NCBI GenBank assembly: GCA_016209155.1
Contig: JACQWU010000100.1
Span: 1 to 10,807, forward strand
Length of the DNA stretch: 10,807 bases
Direction of reading: 5' to 3'
Source of the DNA: Candidatus Desantisiibacteriota bacterium
GTDB lineage: Bacteria > JACRDZ01
Shown here: positions 1 to 8,559 of the stretch, in pieces
Numbering within the stretch: the first letter of the stretch is position 1
Layout: every line of letters starts with the position of its first letter
The notes under the pieces: generated by a model
What the model was told of the DNA's origin: nothing
Databases searched by the model: none
What the model saw: the letters and a program-made list of their open reading frames with translations, nothing else
Made by a program: the position numbers and the translations under genes

Positions 1-1
1 A

Positions 2-2023
2 GGAAAATTCGCAATAGTATTATTTGTTTTTTCATTCAATTCTTTAAAAATTATTTTCGTGAAATTATTTCCTGTTTTATTATTTCCAACAGGTGTAATT
101 TTAAGTTTATACTTTCCTTCGTCAAGCAATGTTGATATCCCTCTTGAAAAAGGTGATTATAATCTTAAGATATGGTCTATTGATCATCAGCCATATAACG
201 CGGTTTTGGAATTATCAAACATCATTGCGGATTTGATTAATTATAAAGATTTAAAAAATTTCGAAAAAATAAAATCAATTTTAAAAAATAATTATTTAAT
301 CGCAAAAATAAAAGTTGATGAACCTGGAATATATGAATTTTTTGGAGAGAGAAATATATATTATAGTAATAAATATGGCTTTAATTTCGTCAGCTCCAAT
401 AATAAAATAAATGTTTTAAATAATTATTTCTGGGTATTTTACAGACCATCCAAAAATAATATTTATTTTTCAAAATTCATTTTTGATGGTAATTTTTATA
501 ACACTACATCAGTTAATATATATGGCGAAAATCCTGTTTTACTGGATATTAAGTCAAACAAAATAGGCCCAACTGTTACCATTTCAAGTACAAAATATAA
601 TCAGATAATGTCCGGATTCGTAACAGGAGAAGATAAAAATTCATTAAATGTTTTACCTGAAGTATTTATTTCATCAAGTAATATATTTGATAATAATAAA
701 TGCTTATCAATTGCCTTACCCGGAAAAGCTAATAAATTAATGTTATGGAATCCGGAGGAGAATTCAAAAGATATTACTTTTAATACAAATATTGAATTAT
801 ATTACTTTAAAAAACCTTTAATTGAAAATAATATAAATTTTGGAAAATTTTCAGATAAAATAAAAGGTTTATCACAAATAAAATACAATTTACCTAAAGG
901 AAACAAAAGCATTGAATTCGTTTTAAGAAAGAATATGATTGCATATACTTTTGATGAGGATTCAATTAAAGACATTTTTTGGGCAAGAGATGATTATAAT
1001 TCTTTCTATTTAGAAACAAATCTTGACAAATTTATTATTTTAAATTTATATAATAGCATATCTGCTTATGAGATTACTGTTTTAAATAAACAAAAAATTT
1101 CTACTTCCATGTTAATATCACAAGAAAGTATGTTCGAAAAAATTTATCAGGATTCCGGTGAAATAAATATAAATATCGATGGAAAAATTAATGATAATAA
1201 ATTATTAAATATTACCGGGAATATATCAGAATGTATATTAATTAATAAAAATGGCAAGATTCATAAAATAATAAATGAAAAACCGTTTATTCTCTTAAAT
1301 GAAATCAGCTATTTGAAAATTAAATATAATCCCGGATTAGTTAAAGTCTGGATTTCAGAAAAAGATAATATTTTAGAAAAACGATGGGGAAAAGATTCCG
1401 CTCTAAACAAAATTCAACTCGAAAATTTTTCTTTAAATTTACCGCCTGCAAATAATAATTCATATGAATTCACAGTAAATACACCTTCTATGGTTTATGT
1501 CTCTTCTCAAGAACCATATGTCGTTGCTATGCAAAAAGATGGAGCATATTTAGTATGCAATGAGATTTTATCAGGTTCATTTAATTATTTTTTATCTGTG
1601 CAAGGTAACTATCAACTTAAACTGCGTTCAATTAATGATAAACAATTTCAGGATGAAATTGAATTTTCGATAGTTCCAATTATTGAAATCACAGATACTC
1701 TTGGGCCTGAGACAATTATTGAAAAAAATGAATCAAAAGCATTTAGCTTTATACATAAACAAAAAGGATATATCGGTATTGCTGTAAAAGCTTTTAAGGA
1801 CATATTAAATTGTGAAGTTTATTCAAATGATCAAAAGTTGATCAAAAGTGGAAGACTCTTATATTTAAATCTTGATGCCGGTCAATATTTTTTAAAAGTA
1901 GTACCAAATAATGACAATGAACCTTTGAAATTTAAACCTGTTATTGCCGGAATTGTTGAACAACCTTCAAGTCCGCCAAAGGAATATATAAAAGAATTTT
2001 TTGAAAAATACGGGATTAAATAA
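2..2023 (+). CDS. Unrecognised large secreted or membrane-anchored protein, 5' end outside the window
   Basis: I do not recognise this family. The frame is open from base 2 to a TAA at 2021-2023, giving at least 673 residues. A GTG at 59 could be a start (654 residues), but no Shine-Dalgarno site precedes it and the 19 codons before it are hydrophobic coding-like sequence (FAIVLFVF, then KIIFVKLFPVLLFP), so I favour a 5'-truncated gene. The first 40 or so residues form one or two hydrophobic segments, fitting a signal anchor or membrane segments. The rest is Asn/Lys/Ile-rich, has few Cys, and reads as repeated short beta strands. Near the C-terminus, the stretch around nt 1855-1910 (LNLDAGQYFLKVVP) resembles the last strands of PPC-like or immunoglobulin-like beta sandwiches; this is a weak resemblance. 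It lies upstream of and in the same direction as the A2M/PbpC genes, 160 bases away across a repeat element, so operon membership is uncertain. No catalytic motif was seen. Confidence 0.8.
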   Translation, partial: GKFAIVLFVFSFNSLKIIFVKLFPVLLFPTGVILSLYFPSSSNVDIPLEKGDYNLKIWSIDHQPYNAVLELSNIIADLINYKDLKNFEKIKSILKNNYLIAKIKVDEPGIYEFFGERNIYYSNKYGFNFVSSNNKINVLNNYFWVFYRPSKNNIYFSKFIFDGNFYNTTSVNIYGENPVLLDIKSNKIGPTVTISSTKYNQIMSGFVTGEDKNSLNVLPEVFISSSNIFDNNKCLSIALPGKANKLMLWNPEENSKDITFNTNIELYYFKKPLIENNINFGKFSDKIKGLSQIKYNLPKGNKSIEFVLRKNMIAYTFDEDSIKDIFWARDDYNSFYLETNLDKFIILNLYNSISAYEITVLNKQKISTSMLISQESMFEKIYQDSGEININIDGKINDNKLLNITGNISECILINKNGKIHKIINEKPFILLNEISYLKIKYNPGLVKVWISEKDNILEKRWGKDSALNKIQLENFSLNLPPANNNSYEFTVNTPSMVYVSSQEPYVVAMQKDGAYLVCNEILSGSFNYFLSVQGNYQLKLRSINDKQFQDEIEFSIVPIIEITDTLGPETIIEKNESKAFSFIHKQKGYIGIAVKAFKDILNCEVYSNDQKLIKSGRLLYLNLDAGQYFLKVVPNNDNEPLKFKPVIAGIVEQPSSPPKEYIKEFFEKYGIK

Positions 2024-2048
2024 AAGGCAAAACATGAGATAAAAAATG

Positions 2049-2147
2049 AACCACAGAGGGCACAGAGAAAAGCTATTAATTTCTCAGTGTTCTCAAAAAA
2101 TTTCTTTAAAGATTAATATATAAAGGTTTTTCTGTGTTCTCTGTGGT
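2049..2147. repeat. Imperfect inverted repeat of the CCACAGAG / CTCTGTGG type
   Basis: The left arm (about 2049-2070) begins AACCACAGAGGGCACAGAG. The right arm (about 2127-2147) ends CTGTGTTCTCTGTGGTT, its near-exact reverse complement, with differences at the central GG/AA and one extra base. Between them, at 2080-2094, TTCTCAGTGTTCTC looks like a degraded copy of the right arm. The arms are rich in CAGAG units, unlike the surrounding AT-rich sequence. From memory, motifs of this form occur as dispersed intergenic repeats in several AT-rich environmental bacteria. Whether this genome has more copies cannot be seen here. Confidence 0.75.
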
Positions 2148-2172
2148 TAATTTTTAGCATTACATTTTTTAT

Positions 2173-2177
2173 AGGAG
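2173..2177 (+). promoter_or_regulatory. Ribosome binding site AGGAG for the A2M gene start at 2184
   Basis: AGGAG lies six bases before the ATG at 2184. It decides the start: the ATG at 2300, first in the main frame of the A2M body, is preceded only by A/T-rich sequence without a Shine-Dalgarno site. The natural start of the A2M gene is therefore 2184, in another frame. Confidence 0.8.
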
Positions 2178-2183
2178 TTTGTT

Positions 2184-2294
2184 ATGCAAGTAAAAAAACT
2201 TTTTTTGGTAATGGTTTTTGTTTATTTAATTTTTTGGCCTAAAATGATCGCGGATCTAAAAACAATAGTCCTGAAGACCATCCTGAAAAATTAA
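2184..2294 (+). pseudogene. Frame-shifted start of the A2M gene: signal peptide fragment
   Basis: From the ATG at 2184 this frame encodes MQVKKLFLVMVFVYLIFW, a basic start followed by a hydrophobic core typical of a signal peptide, and then runs to TAA at 2292-2294 (36 codons). The A2M body is open in another frame back to base 2243, where it reads NDRGSKNNSPEDHPEKL before the Met at 2300, a polar linker as expected after an export signal. Adding one base between about 2240 and 2291 joins the two. The A run at 2241-2244 is the simplest site and gives a continuous protein. Adding a T in the run 2230-2235 would read IFLA followed by TAA just where a lipobox cysteine would be expected, so a lipoprotein ancestor is possible but needs a second change. 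A sequencing or assembly error is equally possible. Confidence 0.7.
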
Positions 2295-2299
2295 TAAAA

Positions 2300-5200
2300 A
2301 TGGATAAAGTCCCCGCAGGTGAATTTAGATGGCTGGATGAAAAAACTTTGCAATTTAAACCTGCAGATGCATGGCCTCCGCTAACACAATTCAAATGGAC
2401 AATTGATAATACTACAAAGGAATTTATTACATTGCTTTCTATCCCGGAAGAAGTTCGGATAAAAGATAGTTCGAAAAATATTGATAAAATTATAGCTCAA
2501 ACTGATAAACCAAAAAACGCGTATTCAAGAAAAAGAAATTATTATGAAAATTATAATGAAGAAGAGAACGAATATAATAACGAGGAATTTCTTGAATATT
2601 CTAATGAAAGAACAAAAAACTATAATAATGGAGAAAACCTTTCCGAAGTTAGTGAAATAATCTTTATATTTAAAGACAGGATTGAAATAAATAAATTGAA
2701 AAATTTAATTTCAATTGAATTACGCAGTTTACCGGGAATAAATAAAGAAGAAAGTGTTTTATTAAATCAGGATGACTATACTCTTAAACCTGTTGAGAGA
2801 AACGTATTTAAAGACAAATTTACATATATATTAGCTTTTAAAATCCCGGTTAAAGAAGGTTTCAAAGTAATACTAAATTTATTTTTATCATCAGATGAGA
2901 AATTGAAAGATTCTAAAATTGAATATTTATTTGCTACAAAAGAACCATTTAGAGTAAAAGCTATTGGTATAGGAAATACTTCATATAACATAACATTATT
3001 TAAACCGGCTATTGAAAAAATTGAATTTACTCTGGCAGATAGAAAATTATTGATTAAGGGCAATATCAAAGAAGAAACTCTGTATAAAGCCGAAATATCA
3101 CCGGTTAAACTTTCTGATGGAAGACAATTGCAAAATAAAGCTTCATCCGAATTCTATTTTTATTTCCCTAAAAAGGAAGCGTTCTTAGTATGGAAAGAAT
3201 GTAATGTTATTATTGAACGTTATGGACCTCAGCAAATCCCAATGACAGGCAGGGCTGATACAAAAATTGATTTGCGAATATATAAAATTGATCCGTTAAA
3301 TTTAGCTCTATGGCCATTTCCTGACAGCCCAATTATAATTGATGAATCAACCAGACCTCCCATTCCGGGGGAAGAACCAATCTCAACGGAATCAATAAAA
3401 AATTTTATTTCTTCTAATGATTTTAATACTCATTTAAAAATGTTAGGAAGTCCGTTAATTTCAAATGTTATTGATTTACCAAAAATAAGTTCAATAAATA
3501 AAACGGATTTTGGATTAGATGTAAAAAAGTTTTTAGGAGATATTTCGGGTTCTGGAAAATCCGGTACTTATTTAATCGGATATAGAAGATTAAACGATGA
3601 AAATAAGAGATATTATGTTAGAGTGCAGGTTACTGATTTGTGCCTGACAACTTTTGAGGAAAAACGCGGAATAAAATTTGTTGTTACATCACTGAAAACA
3701 GGAAAACCAATTGAAGATGCAAAAATAATACTGCAAGGCAATACCGGTTATAGAACCTCAGAATTTAGTGACATAATAATTGGAGAAACTGATGAATCCG
3801 GCATGTTTTATTATTTACATAAAAATAATTTGCAAAGTAACTTTACTCGATTTATAGTAAAAAAAGATGATGATATTTTAGTGATTAATCCTGCAAATCC
3901 ACCTGTATCTTTTTTAAATAATCATTGGTTTAAAACACAAAATTCATGGCTTAGCTGGCTTAATTCATATCCAAAATATTTTGGGACAGAACCTGATAAT
4001 ACAGATTCTTTAGTAAAAGGTTTTGTTTTTTCCGAGCGTCCTATTTATAGACCCGAAGAAGAGGTTTATATCAAAGGTTATGTTCGAAAAATTTTAGAAG
4101 GAAAATATAGTATTGAACAAAATATATCCATTGAACTTGAAATTGTCGGCCCTGATGAAAATAAGACATGGAAGTATCCCCTTAAGCTTACTTCACAGGG
4201 GAGTTTTTATTATAAATTTCAAGAACAATCTTTGCCCAGCGGAAATTATACTGTAAATATATATCGAATTTTAAATCCCGGCAGATATTTTATAGCTAAA
4301 ACAGATTTTAAAAAAGAAGCATATCGAATACCAAAATTTAAGATTGAATTATATGGTCAGGACAAGGTTCCTCTTGATCGTGAATTTACAGTACTTTTAA
4401 CCGGTGACTATTATGCCGGCGGTAAGGTTATCGGTAGGCCTGTTACATGGCGTGTTACTAAATTTTCTTACGCACATACACCAAAAGAAAAAGAAGGGTA
4501 CATATTTTCAACAGATAATCGATACTCAAAATCTCAAGAGAAAACATCAAGCGGTGTGATTGAAAAAAAGGATATTACTGATGAATCAGGGTCTGCCAGA
4601 CTTATAATAAATCCTGCTTTAGAGACTGAAGGGAAACCAATACTATATATTGTTGAGGCAACTGTTACTGATATTGATGAACAGACTTTTACTATAACGC
4701 AAAAAGTTATTGCATTACCTGCTTTTAATATTGGGGTTAAATTGGAACGTTATTATAAAGATTTTAAAAATATAATACCGGAAATAATAGCTCTTGATGT
4801 TTTTGATAAACTTCAGGATGGAGTGGAATTAAATGTAAATTTGCTAAAAAGAGAATGGCATTCACGTTTGCAGGAAACAGATTTTTCTTCAGGTGAATTA
4901 TCATATATAAATGATATTGTAGATAATAAAATGTATGAAACAACAGTTATAACAGGGGAAGAATTGAATAAACTGCAATTACCTGTTAAAGAGGCAGGTG
5001 TATATGTTTTAGAAGTTGAAGCGCGTGATAAATTAAACAGATTACAGCTTGTTTCTGTTGATTTTTATGTTAGCGGTAATGAAAAAGTATCATGGGAAAA
5101 AACAAAAGAATCTATTTTTGAGGTTGTTGCAAATAAAGATAATTATGATTCAGATGAAAAAGCATCTATTGTACTAAAAAGTCCGTTTCAAAACGCAGAA

Positions 5201-7897
5201 GCAATAGCGATTGTTGAAGCGCCTGATAAAAACTATTATTTCTGGATGAATGTTAAAAATGGAAGTGCAGTTTTTGAATTTCCGATATTAAAAACATACA
5301 TACCTAAAATTCCGGTACATTTTTTATTATTACGGGGACGAAATACAGATGAAATTAAAAATAGTAACGATATAGGCAGACCTAAATCAATAGCTTCAAC
5401 TATTTATATTAAAGTTAATCCGGAGCAAAATAGAGCAATAATAGATTTATCTCATCCTAAAAAAGCTATACCGGGTGAAGAGATAAAAATATTAATATCA
5501 TTAACTAATTTAAAAAAAGAACCTATTCCGGGTGAAGTTACTTTATGGTTTGTTGATGAAGCTGTACTTGCATTGCGCAAGGAAAAAAGCATTGATCCAT
5601 TACCAAATTTTATTCCTGATGTAGAGTCATATTTAAGGATAATTGATACGCGAAATAAAGTTATAGGAAATGTCTTAACATCTGAATATCCCGGAGGAGA
5701 TACAGGTGGAGATGAGTCTGGTACATTTTTCAAAGGCAATGTCAGGAAAAATTTTAAAACAGTACCATATTATAATCCTAATATTTTAGTTGATGAATCC
5801 GGAAAGATTGAGGTTACTATTAAGCTCCCTGATAATTTAACTAATTTTGCAATAAGAGCTGTTATATGTTCAAAAGAAGATAAATTCGGATTTGCTAAAT
5901 CATTAATTTCTGTTCGCCTGCCGGTTATTATTCAACCTGCAATGCCGAGATTTGTCCGCATTGGAGATAAATTTACAGCAGGCGGAATCGGGAGAATTGT
6001 TGAAGGAGAGGGCGGTGCGGGATTATGCAGTATCGAAACAGAAGGATTAACAATTGAAAATAATAAAGTTAAAAAGATAGATTGGCTGCTAAATAAACCG
6101 AAACAAATATATTATAACTTTAATGTTAATACTCATATTTTTAATGATAAAGGATTATTAATTGATAATAAAGTAAAAATTAAAATGTCTGTAATAAGAA
6201 ATTCGGATAATAAAGGAGATGCTTTTGAAATAACACTGCCTTTAAAGGATGATAGGAAACAGATAATACAGCAAAAATTTGTTAATTTAGAAAAGAATAA
6301 AAAAATATCATTTTCTGAAATTAAAGAAAAATATCGTAAAAACAGCCTCCGGCGAACTGCGCTTATATCAAATCAAATACGAATTTTAAAAATGGCAAGC
6401 TCAATACAATATTTGATCAATTTCCCATATGGGTGTACTGAACAGAAAATAAGCCGGGTATATCCTGCGCTTGCTTTAAAAGGAATTTTTTCGAATTTTA
6501 AAATAGATGAATTAATTCCCAATATTGATATTATAGTAAAGGAAACATTAGAGTATTTAAAACAAACAATGACAAGAGATGGCTTATATAGTTACTGGCC
6601 AGGCGGGCGGGGATATGTAAATTTAACAGCTTATGTTCTGGAATTTCTTGTGGAAGCTAAAAAAGCCGGATACAGTGTTGATGATGATTTATACGCTCGC
6701 GCAATTGATTCATTAAAAAAAGCAATGCGTTCGGATTATAATCTTTTTATTGACGGATATGCTTATGAAGAGCGCAGTTATGCGTTATATGCTTTATCTA
6801 TGGCAGGACAATTCGATCCTGCGTATGCAAATGAAATGTATAAATCCGCAAAAGTATTACCACTTCATACTGAATCAAAAATATTACTGGCTTTTTTAAA
6901 TTCAAATTATAAAAATGAAAAAATATTGTCTGATATGTCGGACGATTTATGGAATAACCTTATATTTAAATTAAGGGATGGAAAAGAAGTCTATGGCGGA
7001 TTGCAGGATAGAGTTGATTCATGGGGCGGATTAATTAATTCAAATGAAATTACAACATTAGCAAATGTAATAAGCGCTTTATCTCATGCAAAAACCAAAG
7101 ATCCAAAATTTAATCTTTTAGTTGATGAACTTATTACAACCTGCGGAAAAGACGGATGGGGGAATACAAATGCTACATCTGCTTCTTTACTTGCTTTAAA
7201 AGATGTTACAGGTACTGATAAAACTACGATTGGTGAATACGCATTACAAATAAATTTTGGCGGTAAAAATAATAAACTTAAAGTAAACAATCAAAATCCA
7301 ACTGTTTTTTTAGTAAGCAATGATGAAGGTGATGCAAATATTACAATGAATGAGAGTTCTTTAAATAATCCTCTTTATGCAAGATTAGAAGTTTCATATA
7401 TACCTGATAAACAGGGAGACACAGTTAAGGCAGAAAATAAAGGTTTTGTTGTTACAAGAGAAATAATACATATTTTAAAAGACGGACAAGCCCCAAAACG
7501 CTATTTAATTGAAAAAGAAAATGAAAAATATAATTTTAATATCGGAGATGTAATTGAGGAGCATATACAGGTAATAAATCCTGAAGATAGATATTTTGTG
7601 GCAATAATTGCTCCAATGGCTTCAGGTTTTGAACCATTAAATCCGAATTTGGATATCTCACCTCCTGAATCAAAACCGCAAGGTGAAAATACTTTAAATT
7701 CAACATATAATATGTTTCAGGATGATTATGTTGGATATTTTTATGATTTTCTTCCAAAAGGTACTTATGATTTTTATTATAGATTAAAAGCCTATACTGA
7801 AGGTTCATTTATACATCCTGCGGCATATGCTGAAATGATGTATATGCAGTCTGTCTCGGGAAATTCAAATGGAACAAGAATTGTTATTGAGAAGTAG
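2300..7897 (+). CDS. Bacterial alpha-2-macroglobulin (YfhM-like), thioester type, main frame
   Basis: This is a large protease-trapping protein of the bacterial A2M family, acting in the periplasm or on the membrane. When a protease cuts the bait region, a reactive thioester is exposed and the protease is captured. The main frame from 2300 has 1865 residues; with the frame-shifted signal peptide it would be about 1,900, longer than E. coli YfhM (about 1,650). In order: an MG-type start (RWLDEKTLQF near residue 10); a Tyr/Asn/Glu-rich low-complexity stretch (about 75-115); an MG2 domain with the YRP signature at Tyr583; the A2M_N_2/bait area (about 1040-1150, with WFVDEAVLAL); the A2M core domain from about 1156 (PYYNPNIL, then LPDNLTNFAIRA); the thioester FPYGCTEQ with Cys1379 and Gln1382, inside an alpha-toroid domain rich in helices to about 1600; and a C-terminal MG10-like domain. 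pbpC lies downstream, the usual partner. The last 24 codons are duplicated before pbpC. The 2300 start is only the first Met in frame, not the likely biological start. Confidence 0.92.
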   Translation: MDKVPAGEFRWLDEKTLQFKPADAWPPLTQFKWTIDNTTKEFITLLSIPEEVRIKDSSKNIDKIIAQTDKPKNAYSRKRNYYENYNEEENEYNNEEFLEYSNERTKNYNNGENLSEVSEIIFIFKDRIEINKLKNLISIELRSLPGINKEESVLLNQDDYTLKPVERNVFKDKFTYILAFKIPVKEGFKVILNLFLSSDEKLKDSKIEYLFATKEPFRVKAIGIGNTSYNITLFKPAIEKIEFTLADRKLLIKGNIKEETLYKAEISPVKLSDGRQLQNKASSEFYFYFPKKEAFLVWKECNVIIERYGPQQIPMTGRADTKIDLRIYKIDPLNLALWPFPDSPIIIDESTRPPIPGEEPISTESIKNFISSNDFNTHLKMLGSPLISNVIDLPKISSINKTDFGLDVKKFLGDISGSGKSGTYLIGYRRLNDENKRYYVRVQVTDLCLTTFEEKRGIKFVVTSLKTGKPIEDAKIILQGNTGYRTSEFSDIIIGETDESGMFYYLHKNNLQSNFTRFIVKKDDDILVINPANPPVSFLNNHWFKTQNSWLSWLNSYPKYFGTEPDNTDSLVKGFVFSERPIYRPEEEVYIKGYVRKILEGKYSIEQNISIELEIVGPDENKTWKYPLKLTSQGSFYYKFQEQSLPSGNYTVNIYRILNPGRYFIAKTDFKKEAYRIPKFKIELYGQDKVPLDREFTVLLTGDYYAGGKVIGRPVTWRVTKFSYAHTPKEKEGYIFSTDNRYSKSQEKTSSGVIEKKDITDESGSARLIINPALETEGKPILYIVEATVTDIDEQTFTITQKVIALPAFNIGVKLERYYKDFKNIIPEIIALDVFDKLQDGVELNVNLLKREWHSRLQETDFSSGELSYINDIVDNKMYETTVITGEELNKLQLPVKEAGVYVLEVEARDKLNRLQLVSVDFYVSGNEKVSWEKTKESIFEVVANKDNYDSDEKASIVLKSPFQNAEAIAIVEAPDKNYYFWMNVKNGSAVFEFPILKTYIPKIPVHFLLLRGRNTDEIKNSNDIGRPKSIASTIYIKVNPEQNRAIIDLSHPKKAIPGEEIKILISLTNLKKEPIPGEVTLWFVDEAVLALRKEKSIDPLPNFIPDVESYLRIIDTRNKVIGNVLTSEYPGGDTGGDESGTFFKGNVRKNFKTVPYYNPNILVDESGKIEVTIKLPDNLTNFAIRAVICSKEDKFGFAKSLISVRLPVIIQPAMPRFVRIGDKFTAGGIGRIVEGEGGAGLCSIETEGLTIENNKVKKIDWLLNKPKQIYYNFNVNTHIFNDKGLLIDNKVKIKMSVIRNSDNKGDAFEITLPLKDDRKQIIQQKFVNLEKNKKISFSEIKEKYRKNSLRRTALISNQIRILKMASSIQYLINFPYGCTEQKISRVYPALALKGIFSNFKIDELIPNIDIIVKETLEYLKQTMTRDGLYSYWPGGRGYVNLTAYVLEFLVEAKKAGYSVDDDLYARAIDSLKKAMRSDYNLFIDGYAYEERSYALYALSMAGQFDPAYANEMYKSAKVLPLHTESKILLAFLNSNYKNEKILSDMSDDLWNNLIFKLRDGKEVYGGLQDRVDSWGGLINSNEITTLANVISALSHAKTKDPKFNLLVDELITTCGKDGWGNTNATSASLLALKDVTGTDKTTIGEYALQINFGGKNNKLKVNNQNPTVFLVSNDEGDANITMNESSLNNPLYARLEVSYIPDKQGDTVKAENKGFVVTREIIHILKDGQAPKRYLIEKENEKYNFNIGDVIEEHIQVINPEDRYFVAIIAPMASGFEPLNPNLDISPPESKPQGENTLNSTYNMFQDDYVGYFYDFLPKGTYDFYYRLKAYTEGSFIHPAAYAEMMYMQSVSGNSNGTRIVIEK

Positions 7898-7901
7898 AGA
7901 T
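7825..7901 (+). repeat. 77-bp direct repeat, copy 1 (3' end of the A2M gene)
   Basis: This copy covers the last 24 codons of the A2M gene with its TAG at 7895-7897, plus AGAT. It matches 8682-8758 at 76 of 77 positions, with a constant offset of 857 bases. The only difference, T7885 versus G8742, is a third codon position (GTT/GTG, both Val). The match ends abruptly on both sides. Copy 1 is followed at once by the higA end of the inserted unit. Confidence 0.95.
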
Positions 7902-7902
7902 T

Positions 7903-8253
7903 TTATCCAATTAACGACTCAGCAGGGATATTGAAATTTATATATAGGGATTTAATCATTTTTACAGTTAAATGCCTTTTTTTGTTTAAAATCTCTGATA
8001 CACGATTCCTGCCTCCTAAATACGGAGCTAAATCAGAATTTTTTAATCCCATTTGTTCCATCCTAAATTTAATTGCTTCTATTGGATCAGGCGGCACTAT
8101 TGGATAGTGTTGTTGTTCATAATGCTCCACTAAAATAGATAAAATCTCCAATTCATCCCCTTGTGGTGTATTTTTTTTAGTATCAAATATTTCTTCAATT
8201 TTTTTTAAAGCTTTTTCATAATCTTTGTTATTTTTTATTGGTTTAATTACCAT
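7903..8253 (-). CDS. higA: HigA-type antitoxin, XRE-family helix-turn-helix repressor
   Basis: This 116-residue protein neutralises the HigB toxin by binding it and represses the higBA promoter. Residues 1-60 are charged and helical (KALKKIEEIFDTKK, LEILSILVEHYEQQ) and are expected to contact toxin or form the dimer. The helix-turn-helix spans about 62-110, with AIKFRMEQMGLKNSDLAPYL followed by RNRVSEILNKKR, the usual pattern of HigA antitoxins (COG5499). The ATG at 8253 follows the higB stop by two bases, and a GGAGG site lies within the last codons of higB, seven bases before the start, so translation is probably coupled. The toxin-first order is typical of higBA. The gene converges on the A2M gene: the two stop codons are only five bases apart, with no terminator between them, and the higA stop codon begins two bases inside the inserted unit. 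Confidence 0.93.
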   Translation of the reverse strand: MVIKPIKNNKDYEKALKKIEEIFDTKKNTPQGDELEILSILVEHYEQQHYPIVPPDPIEAIKFRMEQMGLKNSDLAPYLGGRNRVSEILNKKRHLTVKMIKSLYINFNIPAESLIG

Positions 8254-8255
8254 AG

Positions 8256-8549
8256 TTATACCTCCGCTACTTTTATTCTATCATATTCTTTATGAGTACC
8301 AATAAATCTTATAAAAACAATTTTATAGGCATAGTTTATTGCTACAACTAATCTATATGTATTACCTCTTATATTAAAAACAGCTTTATTATTGGCTAAT
8401 ATACTTGCTGAACTGTACATTTGCTTGATGTCATTTGGATTGTTCCAATTTGATTTTTTAGTTTCTTCATACCAGGCACGTAATGCCTGCTCCGAATCAC
8501 TATGTTTTTCCCAAAACTCTCGTAACCTTTTGACTGATATTATTCTCAT
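8256..8549 (-). CDS. higB: HigB-type toxin, ribosome-dependent mRNA interferase
   Basis: This is a 97-residue toxin of the HigB/RelE fold (HigB_toxin family), expected to cut translated mRNA on the ribosome when HigA is degraded. It starts MRIISVKRLREFWEKH and shows the family landmarks in order: ALRAWYEETKKSNW, a DIKQMYSSAS segment, FNIRGNTYRLVVAINY and VFIRFIGTHKEYDRI. I chose the ATG at 8549 because family members start with a M-x-I-I/V-S pattern at this point. An upstream TTG at 8588 would add 13 residues, but it is the first part of the TTGACA -35 box and has no ribosome binding site. The TAA at 8256-8258 sits two bases before higA. The gene appears intact. No strong Shine-Dalgarno site precedes the ATG, and the predicted mRNA leader is only a few bases. 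Confidence 0.93.
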   Translation of the reverse strand: MRIISVKRLREFWEKHSDSEQALRAWYEETKKSNWNNPNDIKQMYSSASILANNKAVFNIRGNTYRLVVAINYAYKIVFIRFIGTHKEYDRIKVAEV

Positions 8550-8559
8550 ATATATTGAA

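Larger units (their letters stand above)
2024..2183. other. Intergenic region before the A2M gene
   Basis: This 160-base gap holds an imperfect inverted repeat (about 2049-2147) and the A2M ribosome binding site. I see no convincing -35/-10 pair and no GC-rich hairpin followed by a T run. The inverted repeat could fold in RNA and weaken read-through from the upstream gene, but its loop is long, so a terminator is not claimed. Confidence 0.6.

Noticed and set aside
2024-2183. Rho-independent terminator after the first gene
   Set aside because: The inverted-repeat arms are separated by nearly 60 bases and are not followed by a T run of the normal form, so an intrinsic terminator is not supported.
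2776-3069. Minus-strand open frame inside the A2M gene
   Set aside because: Shadow of the A2M coding frame. The same applies to minus-strand frames at 5452-5739, 7084-7290 and 7536-7808, and to those at 9589-9819 and 10397-10699 inside pbpC.
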